A stretch of 64,000 bases of DNA from Archivesica marissinica (lineage: Eukaryota; Mollusca; Bivalvia; Venerida; Vesicomyidae): positions 36,397,064-36,461,063 of the forward strand of contig CM026391.1 in assembly GCA_014843695.1 (NCBI GenBank). Reading direction: 5' to 3'. Position numbers and translations under genes: made by a program. The notes under the pieces are model-generated. The model was not told the origin of the DNA. It ran no database searches and saw only the letters and a program-made list of their open reading frames with translations. Shown here one piece after another: positions 1 through 9,350 of this stretch (its first letter is position 1; each line of letters begins with the position of its first letter).

Positions 1-30
1 ATAGAATATTAGGTCATTATCTGTTGAGTG

Positions 31-140
31 GGGCTGGAGTTGCGTCTATGAACAAGGGCCATAATCCTCACACGGTTCTCACATACAAACTATTATATCT
101 GGGGTAGGAACTGTGTCTACGAATATAACCTTTAATCCTC
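31..140. repeat. Degenerate two-copy repeat, period about 71 bp
   Basis: Two diverged copies of a ~39-bp segment lie at 31-69 and 101-140. Both read roughly GGG-TGGAGTT-GTGTCTA-GAA and both end in AATCCTC. Only two copies are visible, so this may be the edge of a decayed minisatellite that starts before the window. Confidence 0.35.
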
Positions 141-149
141 TGTAGTTGT

Positions 150-380
150 TTAGTTTATACAAATTTATTTTAGCTCGATTGCGAAACAAGTTCTTACAAC
201 TTATATTAATCACTCTCGATTCCTGGTGGAATCCATCGCCACGAGGGAGAGAGAAGAGGCAATGTGGAATTTAAATGCCTTGCCTAAGGGCACACTCGTA
301 ACGGCTCCAGTGGGGCTCGAACTCCGGACCTTTCGCACCTGAAGAGAACGCGCATCCACTGCGCTATCATGGCTTCCACT
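150..380 (-). mobile_element. tRNA-derived SINE (SINE-A), copy 1
   Basis: Read on the minus strand, the element starts with a tRNA-like head. It has an A-box-like segment (TAGCGCAGTGGATG) and a B-box-like segment (GGAGTTCGAGCC), the internal Pol III promoter elements of tRNA-derived SINEs. The body (TTAAATGCCTTGCCTAAGGG in plus orientation) and the A/T-rich tail (GCTCGATTGCGAAACAAG in plus orientation) recur in five other places in this window. A 7-bp direct repeat TAGTTGT at 143-149 and 381-387 flanks the element and is a plausible target-site duplication. Retroposition by a LINE in trans is general knowledge for SINEs; the partner LINE is not known. Confidence 0.85.
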
Positions 381-567
381 TAGTTGTCCGGACATACAAA
401 CCCTAGTAAAGCCAAGTTTTAGAGTTGCGCTTAAGAATACAGTTCAAAGTCATTCTAATTGATGGCACCGGTAACTGATATTTGCTATCGGTACCCATAA
501 AATCTGAAATTAGCATAAAAAATACGCACTATATTAGCAGCCCACATTAATGTAATCATGTCATCAC

Positions 568-984
568 CTACACGTGCTTTTGGTGCGATAAGAAGTAGTT
601 TCCAGTTGCAGCGTTAGACGATAAAACAACATGTTTACCACTCGTACATGCTTGTACAGATGGAAGAGTTGCAAGGATCTTATCCTTCAAATGGGTGGAG
701 TGTATTCTACTCTCAACAGTTACATTTAGTTCTGATAGGCGGTTGACATTTAGTTTACATAAATCATTGATATTGAACACCTTAGGTTTACCATCACATT
801 CACATTGATAACATTCTATATTTGTAATCAACTCAGCAAAAACGATAGCCGTTACCGATTCAGCATCACTAGTATCATGCGCATGAATTGACGTAGAATC
901 AGCTGACAGTTTGTAATGTCTGTTGTACTTGTTATAAAATGTGCACAAACAGTTTCCATGGTAGTTTGCGTCTTCTGCTACCAT
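568..984 (-). CDS. Possible exon of an uncharacterised, recurrent invertebrate protein family
   Basis: An open frame of 138 residues ends at a true stop. It is unlike the compositional noise around it. It contains AEDANYHGNC near residues 3-12, then a stretch around FAELITNIE and a region VESRIHSTHLKDKILATLP. From memory, this layout (an A-x-EA-x-YH-x2-C motif, then a Phe-Ala-rich helix, then a V-H-S-T-x-LK motif) recurs in unnamed, often transposon-associated proteins of molluscs and cnidarians; I cannot confirm this by search. The reading frame continues upstream of the first ATG for nine codons to a TAA. Just there a pyrimidine-rich CCCACCTTTCAG precedes the frame, so a 3' splice site at about 1,000 is possible and the piece may be an internal or last exon. 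No function can be assigned. It may equally be a TE fragment. Confidence 0.45.
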   Translation of the reverse strand: MVAEDANYHGNCLCTFYNKYNRHYKLSADSTSIHAHDTSDAESVTAIVFAELITNIECYQCECDGKPKVFNINDLCKLNVNRLSELNVTVESRIHSTHLKDKILATLPSVQACTSGKHVVLSSNAATGNYFLSHQKHV

Positions 985-1283
985 ATCACCTTCTGAAAGG
1001 TGGGCACTTTAGTATACTATACTGGCGCCGAATAGAAACTGTACACTTAGAGGTAGAAATTATATCCAAATATAGGCAAATTTAAGCGTACAATACATTA
1101 TTAATTGTCTATCAACATACATTGAGGATGTACAGAACGACAGCAATATCCCAGAATGATCACCAATGCGGGATATGTATGCCTGTGTCTGTACAATCAG
1201 GTAGATGGGCCTATGAATGTAACCATTGATTGATCTGAATATGAATTGGAGAGTACACGTGGAATAAAACGGTCCGGTGCGGT

Positions 1284-1572
1284 GTGTTTTACGTTTATTT
1301 ATCGTCGCTACCGGTTGCCCATATGAGCGACGCCTCCTGAAGATATTAGTCATTTTAGATGTTGGAGGATAGTGCAATGATACAGACATATACCCATTCC
1401 AGAGTCTTCTCTGGTTATGTTACGTGCATGGTGTAAAGCACCGACACGAGACCTCGGTTTAACGTTCCATCTGAAAGACTGTTAATTTTATTATGGTCAG
1501 ACGGGGGATCGAACCTGCGATCCCTGGATTACCAGTCCAGTGTGTTACCACTGGACTACAGATCCGTCTGTA
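1284..1572 (-). mobile_element. tRNA-derived SINE (SINE-B), copy 1, nearly full length
   Basis: The minus-strand head at 1,494-1,572 folds like a tRNA. It has a TAGTCCAGTGGTAAC A-box, an anticodon-like stem-loop with loop CTGGTAA (nominal GGU, threonine-like) and a perfect GGTTCGATCCC B-box. T-stem pairing is poor and the body continues for about 200 bp, so it is a SINE and not a tRNA gene. The distal end carries a 7-bp hairpin, CGTCGCT paired with AGCGACG, at about 1,302-1,331. Two further copies lie at 10,893 and 14,682. Confidence 0.85.
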
Positions 1573-1573
1573 G

Positions 1574-2700
1574 AAGTTGTATTAAATGCGGGCAGTGGTT
1601 AGCGCATTTGATTCCACCGAGAGTGAGATCGACTTAGTCGTGAGTTGAAGAAAAGTACTGGTTGATTTTTATTCAGAACAATATGTCCTAGTACTAGTTC
1701 GATCCAGGAAATATAGTTGTCACTAAAAGTTGAGATGGCATTATCCGTGTGTACAATTTGGGTTCAATATCAGCATGGTTGGCTCGTAATTCCAGGCATG
1801 TCAACGTCCTCCTTCCACTTCAAAAAGTTCACGTTAAGGCACGCGGGGGCATGTCGGGGTCACCACTCGACTGTGCCCAATGGGCAGAGTGACAAGCATA
1901 GCAAAACCAACAAAGAAGCAGGACCAATACATTCGCATTCAGTCCTCAACATCACATGTTATATAATAGTATATTAAATTATGCACCATAACCTCTGGTT
2001 GATTCTTGTCAACCTGTGACTGTTTTACTGGGCTTCATATTAGTTTCTTGAGTATGTTAGTATCTTGTTAGCCAAATAATAATAATAATAATATAGACTT
2101 TTCAAAGCGACAGTACATCGCAAAAAGCAAATAAAATGCACTTTTTTCACGTATAAATAATGCATTTACAACAAATTCTTCCGAATACATTCGAACACTA
2201 ACATCGAATCAATAAACAGTGTGTTGTGGTTTAGAAACGTTAGCTTTTCATATAGCGTTCATCAACGCTCCTGAATTGACGTTTATTTGTCATTGGAGTC
2301 AATACTAAACGCATGATACTGTCACGTTTAAAGATAGTTTGACTAAGATTAGTCTACAAATAAATATTCATAGGCACAACTATGAGATATAACGGTAAAT
2401 ATGTACCATAAATAGTGTTATTCAGGATACTGGAGTTGTATTACGCATGAATGTCGACCTATTTTACATTATTGTGTTATGTCAACAAACCGCGTATTAC
2501 GCCGTTTGTTTATTTGATGAAATATTCAGTTTTTGAGGCAAATATTTGGAAAACAATAATACCATAATTATAATAGGAAATTACATTCTGTAGAAATTTG
2601 CCTTTTCACTGATGTAGTGTCGCATTAACGAGATAACTCATTTGAACAATGTAGTCAATCAACCATGAGGCCCTCAACAAATTAAAACATTAAATATGCG
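1574..2700. other. No recognisable gene; AT-rich unique-looking sequence
   Basis: No convincing coding region is seen. The 86-codon plus frame beginning at 1,717 has no recognisable motif. A short (AAT)n microsatellite sits at about 2,075-2,093. The rest is AT-rich sequence without repeats I can match elsewhere in the window. Confidence 0.6.
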
Positions 2701-2738
2701 TCCAGGATTAGAACCTGGTTGAAGTCATGGAAAAAAAG

Positions 2739-2970
2739 TCATGATAGTGCAATAGTAGCGCGTTCGCATCAGGTGCAAAAGGCCCGGAGTTCGAGCCCCG
2801 CTGGAGCCGTTACGATTGTGCCCTTAGGCAAGGCATTTAAATTCCACGTTGCCTCATCTCTCTCCCTCGTGGCGATGGATTCCATCAGGAATGAGGTCTC
2901 GAGAGTGATTAATATAAGTTATAAGAACTTGTTTCGCAATCGAGCTAAATTTGTACAAAATATAAACTAA
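2739..2970 (+). mobile_element. tRNA-derived SINE (SINE-A), copy 2, plus orientation
   Basis: This is the same element as 150-380 but in plus orientation. The tRNA-like head with GGAGTTCGAGCCCC lies at about 2,790, followed by the shared body, and it ends in the TTTCGCAATCGAGCTAAAT tail. The A-box is degraded (TAGTGCAATAGTAGCG), so internal promoter activity is doubtful. No clear target-site duplication is visible. Confidence 0.85.
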
Positions 2971-3567
2971 GCTGGTTGCCATGGTGTCTGGAATTAATGA
3001 AACACCATACATACCCCACCCACCTTTATAATTCATGTTAATTTTGTTTAAATTATGTAAGCATGTTTAACATAAAATTATTTATTAATACATACATCTT
3101 GTCGTGATACAGCATATAAAAACGCAGCGAAACTGTCCCACTCAGAATTGTTCATGGCATATTTTATTAAAAGGGAAGCAACTCTGTTGGCCCACCGGTG
3201 GCTTCTGAACATTACCTAAAGTATAATACATTTAGATCTATGTAAGTGTGTAAAATAGTATTTATTGTACAATTGTGGATATTGACACAAATTTGTAATA
3301 TTTATTATAGTATTAATTGCAATTGGCCAATTTTAACAACATTATGGGCCACGTTTAAATATCCTTATCACCAATATAGTGCCTCAATGTTCAATTTTGT
3401 ATTTAGCAAAAGTCATTTATATACTTGTTTATCCTTTTATCCTGATAGCAGATCTCGTTTGCACAAGTTATATTCCCATTTGCGACCGTTATAAATTAGT
3501 TATATTCATGCAAATGTACACCAAGTATGTGCCCCTTTTGCCCCCCCCCCATATGTGCCTCTCTTGA
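2971..3567. other. Unassigned AT-rich stretch upstream of a LINE fragment
   Basis: No coding region is supportable. Overlapping short plus frames exist but contain nothing recognisable. Part of this may be decayed upstream sequence of the LINE whose C-terminus follows. A run of about ten C residues occurs near 3,541-3,550. Confidence 0.5.
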
Positions 3568-3923
3568 TTGTCTTATTACTTACAAGCTGGTTCTAACCTA
3601 GCACCATGCCACATATGGTGCTGTCTACACCCTCTGCTGTCTCACCAATTAAGATTGAAACTGGTAGATATCAAGGATTACCACTGTTTTCAATGTTCAA
3701 ATACAATCGAGAGCGAAATACATGTATTGTTGATATGTCCATTGTATGAGCATTTACGCACTGAACTTAAATTGTATGCGCAGTCTATTAATACATCATT
3801 CAACACTCTTAGTTTCTCTGAACAGTTTGCTTATTTATGTCTGATAAAGATATTGCTAAATTATGTGCCAAAACCTGCAATAGAATTTTAATGGAAAGAC
3901 GTAATATTTTATATAAAACCTGA
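3568..3923 (+). pseudogene. Decayed LINE ORF2 C-terminus (zinc-knuckle end of a non-LTR retrotransposon)
   Basis: The frame encodes a CCHC-type knuckle, C-x2-C-x8-H-x4-C, within FQCSNTIESEIHVLLICP, followed by a PLYEHLRTEL segment. A terminal CCHC knuckle with this 'CP-xY-x2-LR' continuation is characteristic of the C-terminal end of many non-LTR retrotransposon ORF2 proteins. The open frame stops at 3,891. The family-like ending (containing LCAKTCNRILMERR) continues in a different plus frame to a stop at about 3,921-3,923, so a frameshift near 3,838 has broken the gene. The reverse transcriptase and endonuclease domains are absent. This is a 5'-truncated dead copy; the exact clade (CR1-, RTE- or Jockey-like) cannot be set from this piece. 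Confidence 0.7.
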
Positions 3924-4217
3924 ATCATGTATATAGAAATCAAACAACTTTATAATACCATTACGATTTAACTTTTGTATACATATATGTAAATGCAATA
4001 TTCTAACCTGGGATGTATAGTTTTACTGTTTTATAAATCTGTATTATTAAATTGAATTTAAAGTAAGTTTTAAGATGCTGTTATATTATATCTTAGTTTG
4101 TATCTTATAACTCAAACATAGTGGTTGTGTACATTGTTTTAATATTACTGTTTAAATATGTTGTGTATGCTTGTACAAAAATGAGACGTAAATAAACATT
4201 TATCTATCTATCTATCA
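3924..4217 (+). mobile_element. 3' UTR and microsatellite tail of the LINE fragment
   Basis: AT-rich sequence after the broken ORF2 end runs to AAATAAACATTTATC and then an (ATCT)n run ending at about 4,216. LINE 3' ends commonly finish in a short microsatellite. Beyond this point the sequence character changes. Confidence 0.6.
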
Positions 4218-4957
4218 ACCCTCTGAACAGCCATGGTTCTTATCTACATAACTATATGAATGTCATCATTATGATGCAAAATGATGCGAAAAAAATGGAA
4301 TGCATAGGCATGGTTGAGGAATAGCATTATAAATCACTGTAGCAATAACGTTGATGAGCTGAAACAATTATACAAACACCATTCATGGATATCTCATTAC
4401 ATTTCATGAAGAGATTGCATTATGACATGTCTGACAGTTTGAGATGGGATCTTGCATTAAGCTTGTAAGTGTGCATTGATAAAATAATATTACGAATGTA
4501 CATGATATATATATATACATTGTACTTCCATATATGTCGTTCTACAGTTAATATAACCAGTTGCATGTTACACAGTAGCCTGGGTTCCAGTCTGTCGATT
4601 TTTCACTTTTTAACTTCTGGCAAAGTTCATATGATCAGAAACTCAATACGGCCCAATTAATAGTCTCGGTGTTAAAATATATGTATTTGACTGACCAGGC
4701 TAGTTACTACAGTAACAATGATCTGAAAACAAGACGTTAGCCCTGATCCCATGACAACATTAGCTTACATGAGTATTTACGTACATACGTGTGTAAATAT
4801 ACTCACACACCCACCAGCAAATGATTTGCACCTGGGGGGGGGGGGTGGGCATGCAAATATACTGTTGCATAGAATTAAAGTATTTCAGGCGTATTTTGAC
4901 ATATTTCTCGTCATGAGAACGCACACAAACTATACTCACGCGAGCAAATGTTTCCAA
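4218..4957. other. No recognisable gene
   Basis: There are no recognisable motifs in any frame. A short AT dinucleotide run lies at about 4,505-4,517 and a 12-base G run at about 4,834-4,845. The right end may include decayed sequence of the Harbinger element that follows on the minus strand. Confidence 0.5.
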
Positions 4958-5476
4958 TATTGAGGGTATACGGGTGCTATCAATCACTCCCCAACAATTT
5001 GGAAATCTCCAAGTCTCCTGGTACCCTGTCACGACGGTCTTCAGATCCTCACCAGTGGGAAAACTGACGTACTCTTCGAGAAGGTTTTCAACTATGAATA
5101 GTACACACTTTGTGCATACATGTACACATAGAAGTTTTGCCGACGACAAATCAGTTAGCAATTGTACTAAACTCAGCCGGCGGAGCAAGCCAATAGAGTG
5201 TACACACTACATGCTTTTGTACATCAATAGCACCTCTAACAACATCCTGGCTTGGAGACAGGCTCGCCTCAACGTCCCTACATATATTTTCAAATGTTCC
5301 CTTCTCATCCTGAAATTATTGATCCATCGTTCATCATTAAATGACTGCAGGGCAATCCTTTCATCACATTTATCCCTTTTCCAAATACGTTTTTCTTGAC
5401 AAAACCCGAAGACAAAAGCAACACTCGCGTAATTAGGGAGCACTCTACGTCGATGGACCCTCAACATTCCGTCCAT
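4958..5476 (-). pseudogene. Decayed PIF/Harbinger (HARBI1-like) transposase fragment
   Basis: Two minus-strand frames match consecutive parts of a Harbinger transposase. The frame at 5,476-5,207 carries the N-terminal signature LQSFNDERWINNFRM. The frame from 5,188 carries IVENLLEEYVSFPTGEDL, then GYQETWRFPNCWGVID (about residues 55-70) and STRIPSI. In intact family members the residues after 'FPNC-x-G-x-ID' read GTHI, and the Asp there is the first residue of the DDE catalytic triad (family DDE_Tnp_4). Here the Asp is kept but the following motif is altered. The two pieces are out of frame, and similarity ends just after the first catalytic Asp, so the second Asp, the Glu and the C-terminus are missing. 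No accompanying Myb/SANT partner gene or terminal inverted repeats were found. The element is inactive. Confidence 0.75.
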
Positions 5477-5501
5477 CTTGGTGGAAATGAGATTATTTTT
5501 T

Positions 5502-5753
5502 ATTATTTAAGTTTATTTAACGTCGCTACCGGTTGTCCATTTGAGCGACGGGCAGTTTACCTAACAACACTGTTCCTGGGCAGGCTTCAACTGTTAACCA
5601 GTACTTGGTACACCAACCTCAGTAAGAGACTGCCAACTTTTCCATATGAATAGACACGGTTTAAGCGGGGCTCGAACCCGTGCCAATCAGTGATGATAGG
5701 TTACAGTGGTACACACATGAGCGACCTAAACCACTCGACCATGGAGGCGGACA
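5502..5753 (-). mobile_element. tRNA-derived SINE (SINE-C) with a serine/leucine-like head and SINE-B tail
   Basis: The minus-strand head (about 5,755 down to 5,655) has an A-box (TGGTCGAGTGGTTTAGG), a long central part as in type II tRNAs, and a B-box (GGGTTCGAGCCCC). The tail at 5,520-5,553 contains the same CGTCGCT/AGCGACG hairpin as SINE-B although the head is unrelated. AATGAG occurs at both ends (about 5,486 and 5,753) and may be a short target-site duplication. Confidence 0.75.
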
Positions 5754-5755
5754 AT

Positions 5756-6325
5756 GAGTGTATACTCAGATATTCTTCCTTTTATACAAGCTGTCATGGG
5801 AACGCATAGCAAGTATACTGTTGCACACATGTGTAATATTTGCATACATGTGGTCATGAGTTCAATGCTTTGTATTAATTCATTTTCAAAGGGGTTAAAA
5901 AGTAGCATGGCGTTTCGTGTATTACATGTGCATGAGAGACATTGGTTAGTTACTGCCCTTTTAATACGCATTAAGGAGTAGGCGTCTTTATATTGGTTTA
6001 TATTGGTTTCTAGTGTTGTTAATCGGTCAGAAAATTCATAGACGATTTATCTGAGAAAGTCTCTGACTAACTAATTAATCGGGGTTTTCGCCATTAAAGG
6101 AAAATGTTTTTGAACACCGTTGTTAACACCTGTTTTACATTAATTTTGCAACCCTTAAAATACGTACTGGTAAATACAAATAGAAGCCCAAATACTTGAC
6201 AACAACGTCATCTTGTCAACACCATATCAGTCCATATTACCACCTAGTCGTACAACACTGTTGGGAAGAGTGTAGTTTTCCAATATATCAAAACAAATCA
6301 CCAATACTACATGTAAATGCATAAT
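5756..6325. other. No recognisable gene
   Basis: No gene or RNA is supported. A 30-bp segment near 6,020-6,050 loosely resembles one unit of the 41-bp repeat at 9,819-10,040, but the match is weak. Confidence 0.5.
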
Positions 6326-6512
6326 TATGTTTGGTTTAGTTTAACATATTTATTTTCTATCATGTACATGATTAGTTACAACAATTGTATTAAAGAATTG
6401 GACAGAAAGCTATACAGCTTACGGTTGTCCTCTCCTTCCGTGATGCATGTAACTTATAACATACATACTTGTAAATTAACATTACTAAACTTAAACCATA
6501 ATATCTAAATAA
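6326..6512 (-). mobile_element. 3'-end fragment of an interspersed element (copy a of three)
   Basis: Read on minus, the segment ends in AAATAAATATG followed by TTAAACTAAACC. Two neighbours end in nearly the same way. An AATAAA-containing shared 3' terminus with divergent 5' parts is the pattern of 5'-truncated retroelement insertions. No coding remains are visible and the family is unknown. Confidence 0.4.
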
Positions 6513-6895
6513 GTTTGGTTTAAACATATTTATTCCACTATTCACAAGACAATACATGTACACACAATCAAAGAATAGGAAAGGATCAAAACGGAGGCAG
6601 AGCTTGTATAGTTTCTCTCCTTGCAGTTCAAAATACACAGTACTATATTGGACGGTGTGGAACTAATACATGTATACCAAATGTGCATATTGCTTAGAAA
6701 TGACAAAAATATAATACCGGCAAGAATGCAGAAGAAAGAGAAGATATTTAAATAAGTTTGTAATATACATAAGAGTACAGAGCTTGAGAAGTTGTGAAAA
6801 CATAACCGAAAGAAAACCAAGAAATGGAAGCTGAGAAGAAAGACAAACAGTGTATAGAGAAAGAGAAAGGATGAATGTACAACACACGGTGGTTC
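6513..6895 (-). mobile_element. 3'-end fragment of an interspersed element (copy b of three)
   Basis: On minus this copy ends GGAATAAATATG then TTTAAACC. At its other end, CCAAGAACCACCG abuts the terminus of copy c, and the same CTAAGAACCACCG occurs near the start of copy c. The repeated boundary suggests serial insertion or tandem duplication. No coding motif was recognised. Confidence 0.4.
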
Positions 6896-7170
6896 TTGGT
6901 TTAAACATAATTATTTATTTATCAGGATACATGTAATATACATTGAGACATATATACAGAAACATACACGTGGATTGAACTGAAAGCTAAAAGCATAAGG
7001 TAATTCTTTCCACTGAATACTAGATGTTGGTACCAGGTACATATGGCAATTTTAATAACTTGGCGTAATATCGAAAATGACCAGAACGTAAATATGTTTA
7101 ATTCAAATTGGAAATGCATAGAAACGCGGTGGTTCTTAGGAAGCGACAGGCGAGAATATCGACACAATAC
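6896..7170 (-). mobile_element. 3'-end fragment of an interspersed element (copy c of three)
   Basis: On minus it ends GATAAATAAATAATTATG then TTTAAACC, matching copies a and b at the terminus while the interior differs. All three lie in the same orientation within 850 bp. Confidence 0.4.
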
Positions 7171-7248
7171 TAAGTTAATGTGATCCGATATTGCGCAAAG
7201 TTGTCACCTGGGTATTGAAGATCAAACATACTCAATCGAAGTAAGAAA

Positions 7249-7440
7249 AGTATTACAAGTTTAGTTTAGCTCGATTGCGAAGCAAGTTCTTTACACTTAT
7301 ATTAATCACTATCCAGACCTCATTCCTGATGGAATACATCGCCATGAAGGAGAGAGGAGGCAATGTGGAATTTAAATGCCTTGCCTAAGGGCACAATCGT
7401 AACGGCTCCAGCAGGGCTCGAACTCCTGAGTATTACAAGT
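7249..7440 (-). mobile_element. 5'-truncated SINE-A (copy 3) with a 12-bp target-site duplication
   Basis: The element itself spans about 7,261-7,428 and is broken inside the tRNA-like head, just after the B-box. The 12-mer AGTATTACAAGT is repeated exactly at 7,249-7,260 and 7,429-7,440. An exact duplication abutting a 5'-truncated element is the classic product of target-primed reverse transcription. Loss of the A-box should make this copy transcriptionally dead. Confidence 0.9.
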
Positions 7441-7825
7441 AACGTAGTATCTCAATTCCCAAGGTGGCACAAACCAGATGTCTACTTCATTTTTACATGC
7501 TAGCTGAAACTAAAACGCTTTGTATCTCTAATATAATTGCGAATACTGTTGAATACGGACGAGTCAGATTCATATGTTAGCGAAGGATTACCTTGCAGGA
7601 TGACATCTATTGCAGGATTACAAACCTGAGAAATGGAATTCAGCATTTACGTCATTAACGTTGTGTATCTTGGACAAACTAGGAAATAGTTGTGGCAATT
7701 TTCGATTGCGCCACATTCGCAATCTGTATAAGTTTATCAGTCATCCATGTACTTATTGCATACATTTCCGAAGTAGGAATCAACAAATTAAAAACATTAA
7801 TTGTATAGATTTTCTGATAAATGAT
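7441..7825. other. No recognisable gene
   Basis: Unique-looking AT-rich sequence. No coding motif or repeat partner is seen within the window. Confidence 0.5.
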
Positions 7826-8129
7826 GCATAGAGCTCCTAACCCATAGAGCTCCTCGAGGAGCTCTATGCGTTGTGGCATGACGCATAGAGCTCCCAGGTA
7901 GCTCTCTCCGTTAGGCCACAACGCATAGAGCTCCTAAGAAGCGCGATGCGTTAGGCAAACACGCATAGAGCTCCCGAGAGCCCTATCGGTCGAAGGTACA
8001 CATCAACTTTAAAATGGGTCTTTCAACCTGACGCATAGAGCTCCCCACTTCCGAAAATTAAGATGTTGAGATGACTTGTACGTGCACTTGTAGATACAAA
8101 TGCACGTACGCGTTGTAGGTATTAACACC

Positions 8130-8409
8130 TAACACCTATTCACACCTACATGATATGGACCGGACACGAAATGTAGACACTTGACATTTGACCTCAAAGT
8201 GCGACCTTGACTTTGAACCTACATGGCTGGAACATGGGTTCTGCACGTCATCTCGATGAGTTGAACATTTGACCCAAGTTTCGTGAAAATCCTTCAAGAG
8301 GTTTAGGAGATATGGACCGGGCACGTAGGGATGGGCGGGCGGAATGACGGATGGACATCGACCAATCCTATAGTCCCCATTACCGGGTCTTCGACCAGTA
8401 GGGGCCTAA
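8130..8409. repeat. Dispersed-repeat module with a GGAC-rich segment
   Basis: The segment contains TTTCGTGAAAATCCTTCAAG followed by AGGTTTAGGAGATATGGACC, then a GGCGGAATGACGGATGGAC-like run. From memory such phrases are very common in molluscan intergenic DNA. It shares the overall plan (sequence block, GAC-rich run, short hairpin) with the neighbouring block ending at 8,945. No gene is present. Confidence 0.4.
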
Positions 8410-8945
8410 CAAGCCTTTAATAAAGTGAAAATGGGACATAATTCAGTAAGTACAACACAGAGAGTTATGGTTCTTGCGCTCTGCACTCTGCCTCATTGCC
8501 CTCTATCACTGCTTCAAGTTTCTTTTTATTACCTTCAATACTTTTCGAGTTATGCTCCGGACAAGCACATAATAAGGTGAAAAGGGGAGATAATTCAGTA
8601 GGTAGATCACAGAGATTTATTGTTCTCGCGCTCTATAAACCGCCTCATGTCCCTCTATCACCGTTTCAAGTTTCATTAGATTTCATTCAATACTTTATGA
8701 GTTATGCTACAGCAAGCATTTAATAAAGTGAAAAGGGAGATCATTCATCAATGACAACACAGAGAGTTATGGTTCTTGCACTCTGCTCTCCATCTCATTG
8801 CCCTCCATTACATATTCAAGTTTCATTTGATTTCCTTCTATGCTTTTCGAGTTATGCTCCGGACAAGAAGTACCCGGACGAACGAACGGACGGACGGACA
8901 GACAAAGTGGCAACTATATGCTCTCCCTTTGGGGAGCATAAACAT
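8410..8945 (+). repeat. Three ~151-bp repeats plus terminal hairpin (pearl/Helitron-associated-like)
   Basis: Copies begin at about 8,410, 8,562 and 8,713. Each starts TTTAATAAAGTGAAAA or similar, contains ACAGAGAGTTATGGTTCTTG and ends near TTATGCTCCGGACAAG. A GGAC-rich run follows (about 8,876-8,900), then a hairpin ATGCTCTCC/GGGGAGCAT at 8,918-8,939. Tandem central repeats next to a 3' hairpin match the plan of non-autonomous Helitron-related elements such as the oyster 'pearl' family. That assignment is inference. Confidence 0.5.
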
Positions 8946-9170
8946 AGTCAGTAGTTTAATATGTTTTAGTAGTTGACAACAGAGGAGCTCAATGCATATT
9001 GACGCATTGAAGCTCTATCGGACAGGAGCTCTATGTGGTTCTTTAACGACGCATATAACTCCTCGAGGAGCTCTATGGGTTAGGAGCTCTATGCGGCGTA
9101 ACAGGGCACACATTTTATTATTACACGCAAGGTGGTTCCGATATTTTGTGATGCAGTAATTGCAAACACA

Positions 9171-9350
9171 CAATCTTTCAATGTGTGCAGGTAGATCAGA
9201 ATATTTTAATGTGTGCAGGTAGATCACGATCTTTCAATGTTTGCAGGTAGATCACGATCGTTCAATGTTTGCAGGCAGATCACGATCTTTCAATGTTTGC
9301 AGGTAGATCAAAATAGTTCAATGTTTGCAGGCAGATCACGATTTTTCACC
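9171..9350 (+). repeat. 28-bp minisatellite, about six copies
   Basis: GCAGGTAGATCA (or GCAGGCAGATCA) recurs at 9,187, 9,215, 9,243, 9,271, 9,299 and 9,327, exactly every 28 bp. The linker reads CGATCTTTCAATGTTT in most copies. The 28-bp units are contiguous with no unique spacers, so it is a minisatellite and not a CRISPR array. Confidence 0.9.

Larger units (their letters stand above)
7826..9095. mobile_element. Composite non-autonomous element with 44-bp inverted ends
   Basis: The segment at 7,826-7,869 is the reverse complement of 9,051-9,094 with two mismatches. Each arm itself contains the palindrome GAGCTCCTCGAGGAGCTC. Further copies of GCATAGAGCTCC occur inside the left part (7,880-8,045), and inverted forms occur in the right part (8,985-9,050). 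No transposase is inside; the interior holds the ~151-bp repeats and the hairpin described separately. It is most simply a foldback or MITE-like element into which, or around which, another repeat inserted. Confidence 0.6.

Noticed and set aside
210..395. Short minus open frame at 210-395 (and equivalents at 2,719-2,970, 10,393-10,593 and 16,276-16,548) as a small conserved protein
   Set aside because: Similar peptides appear because all four frames are translations of the same SINE-A. The conservation is that of the repeat.
1494..1572. Functional tRNA-Thr(GGU) gene
   Set aside because: The A and B boxes are good, but T-stem pairing fails and the tRNA-like part is joined to a ~200-bp body repeated at two other loci, which defines a SINE head.
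1717..1977. 86-codon plus open frame as a small gene
   Set aside because: No motif, signal peptide or repeat partner was found, and the length is not unusual by chance in this sequence.
5655..5755. Functional type II tRNA gene
   Set aside because: It is joined to a SINE tail with the shared hairpin, and its long arm does not pair as a normal variable arm.
9171..9350. CRISPR array
   Set aside because: The 28-bp units are contiguous with no unique spacers, and the context is an animal genome with SINEs and LINEs. No cas genes are present.
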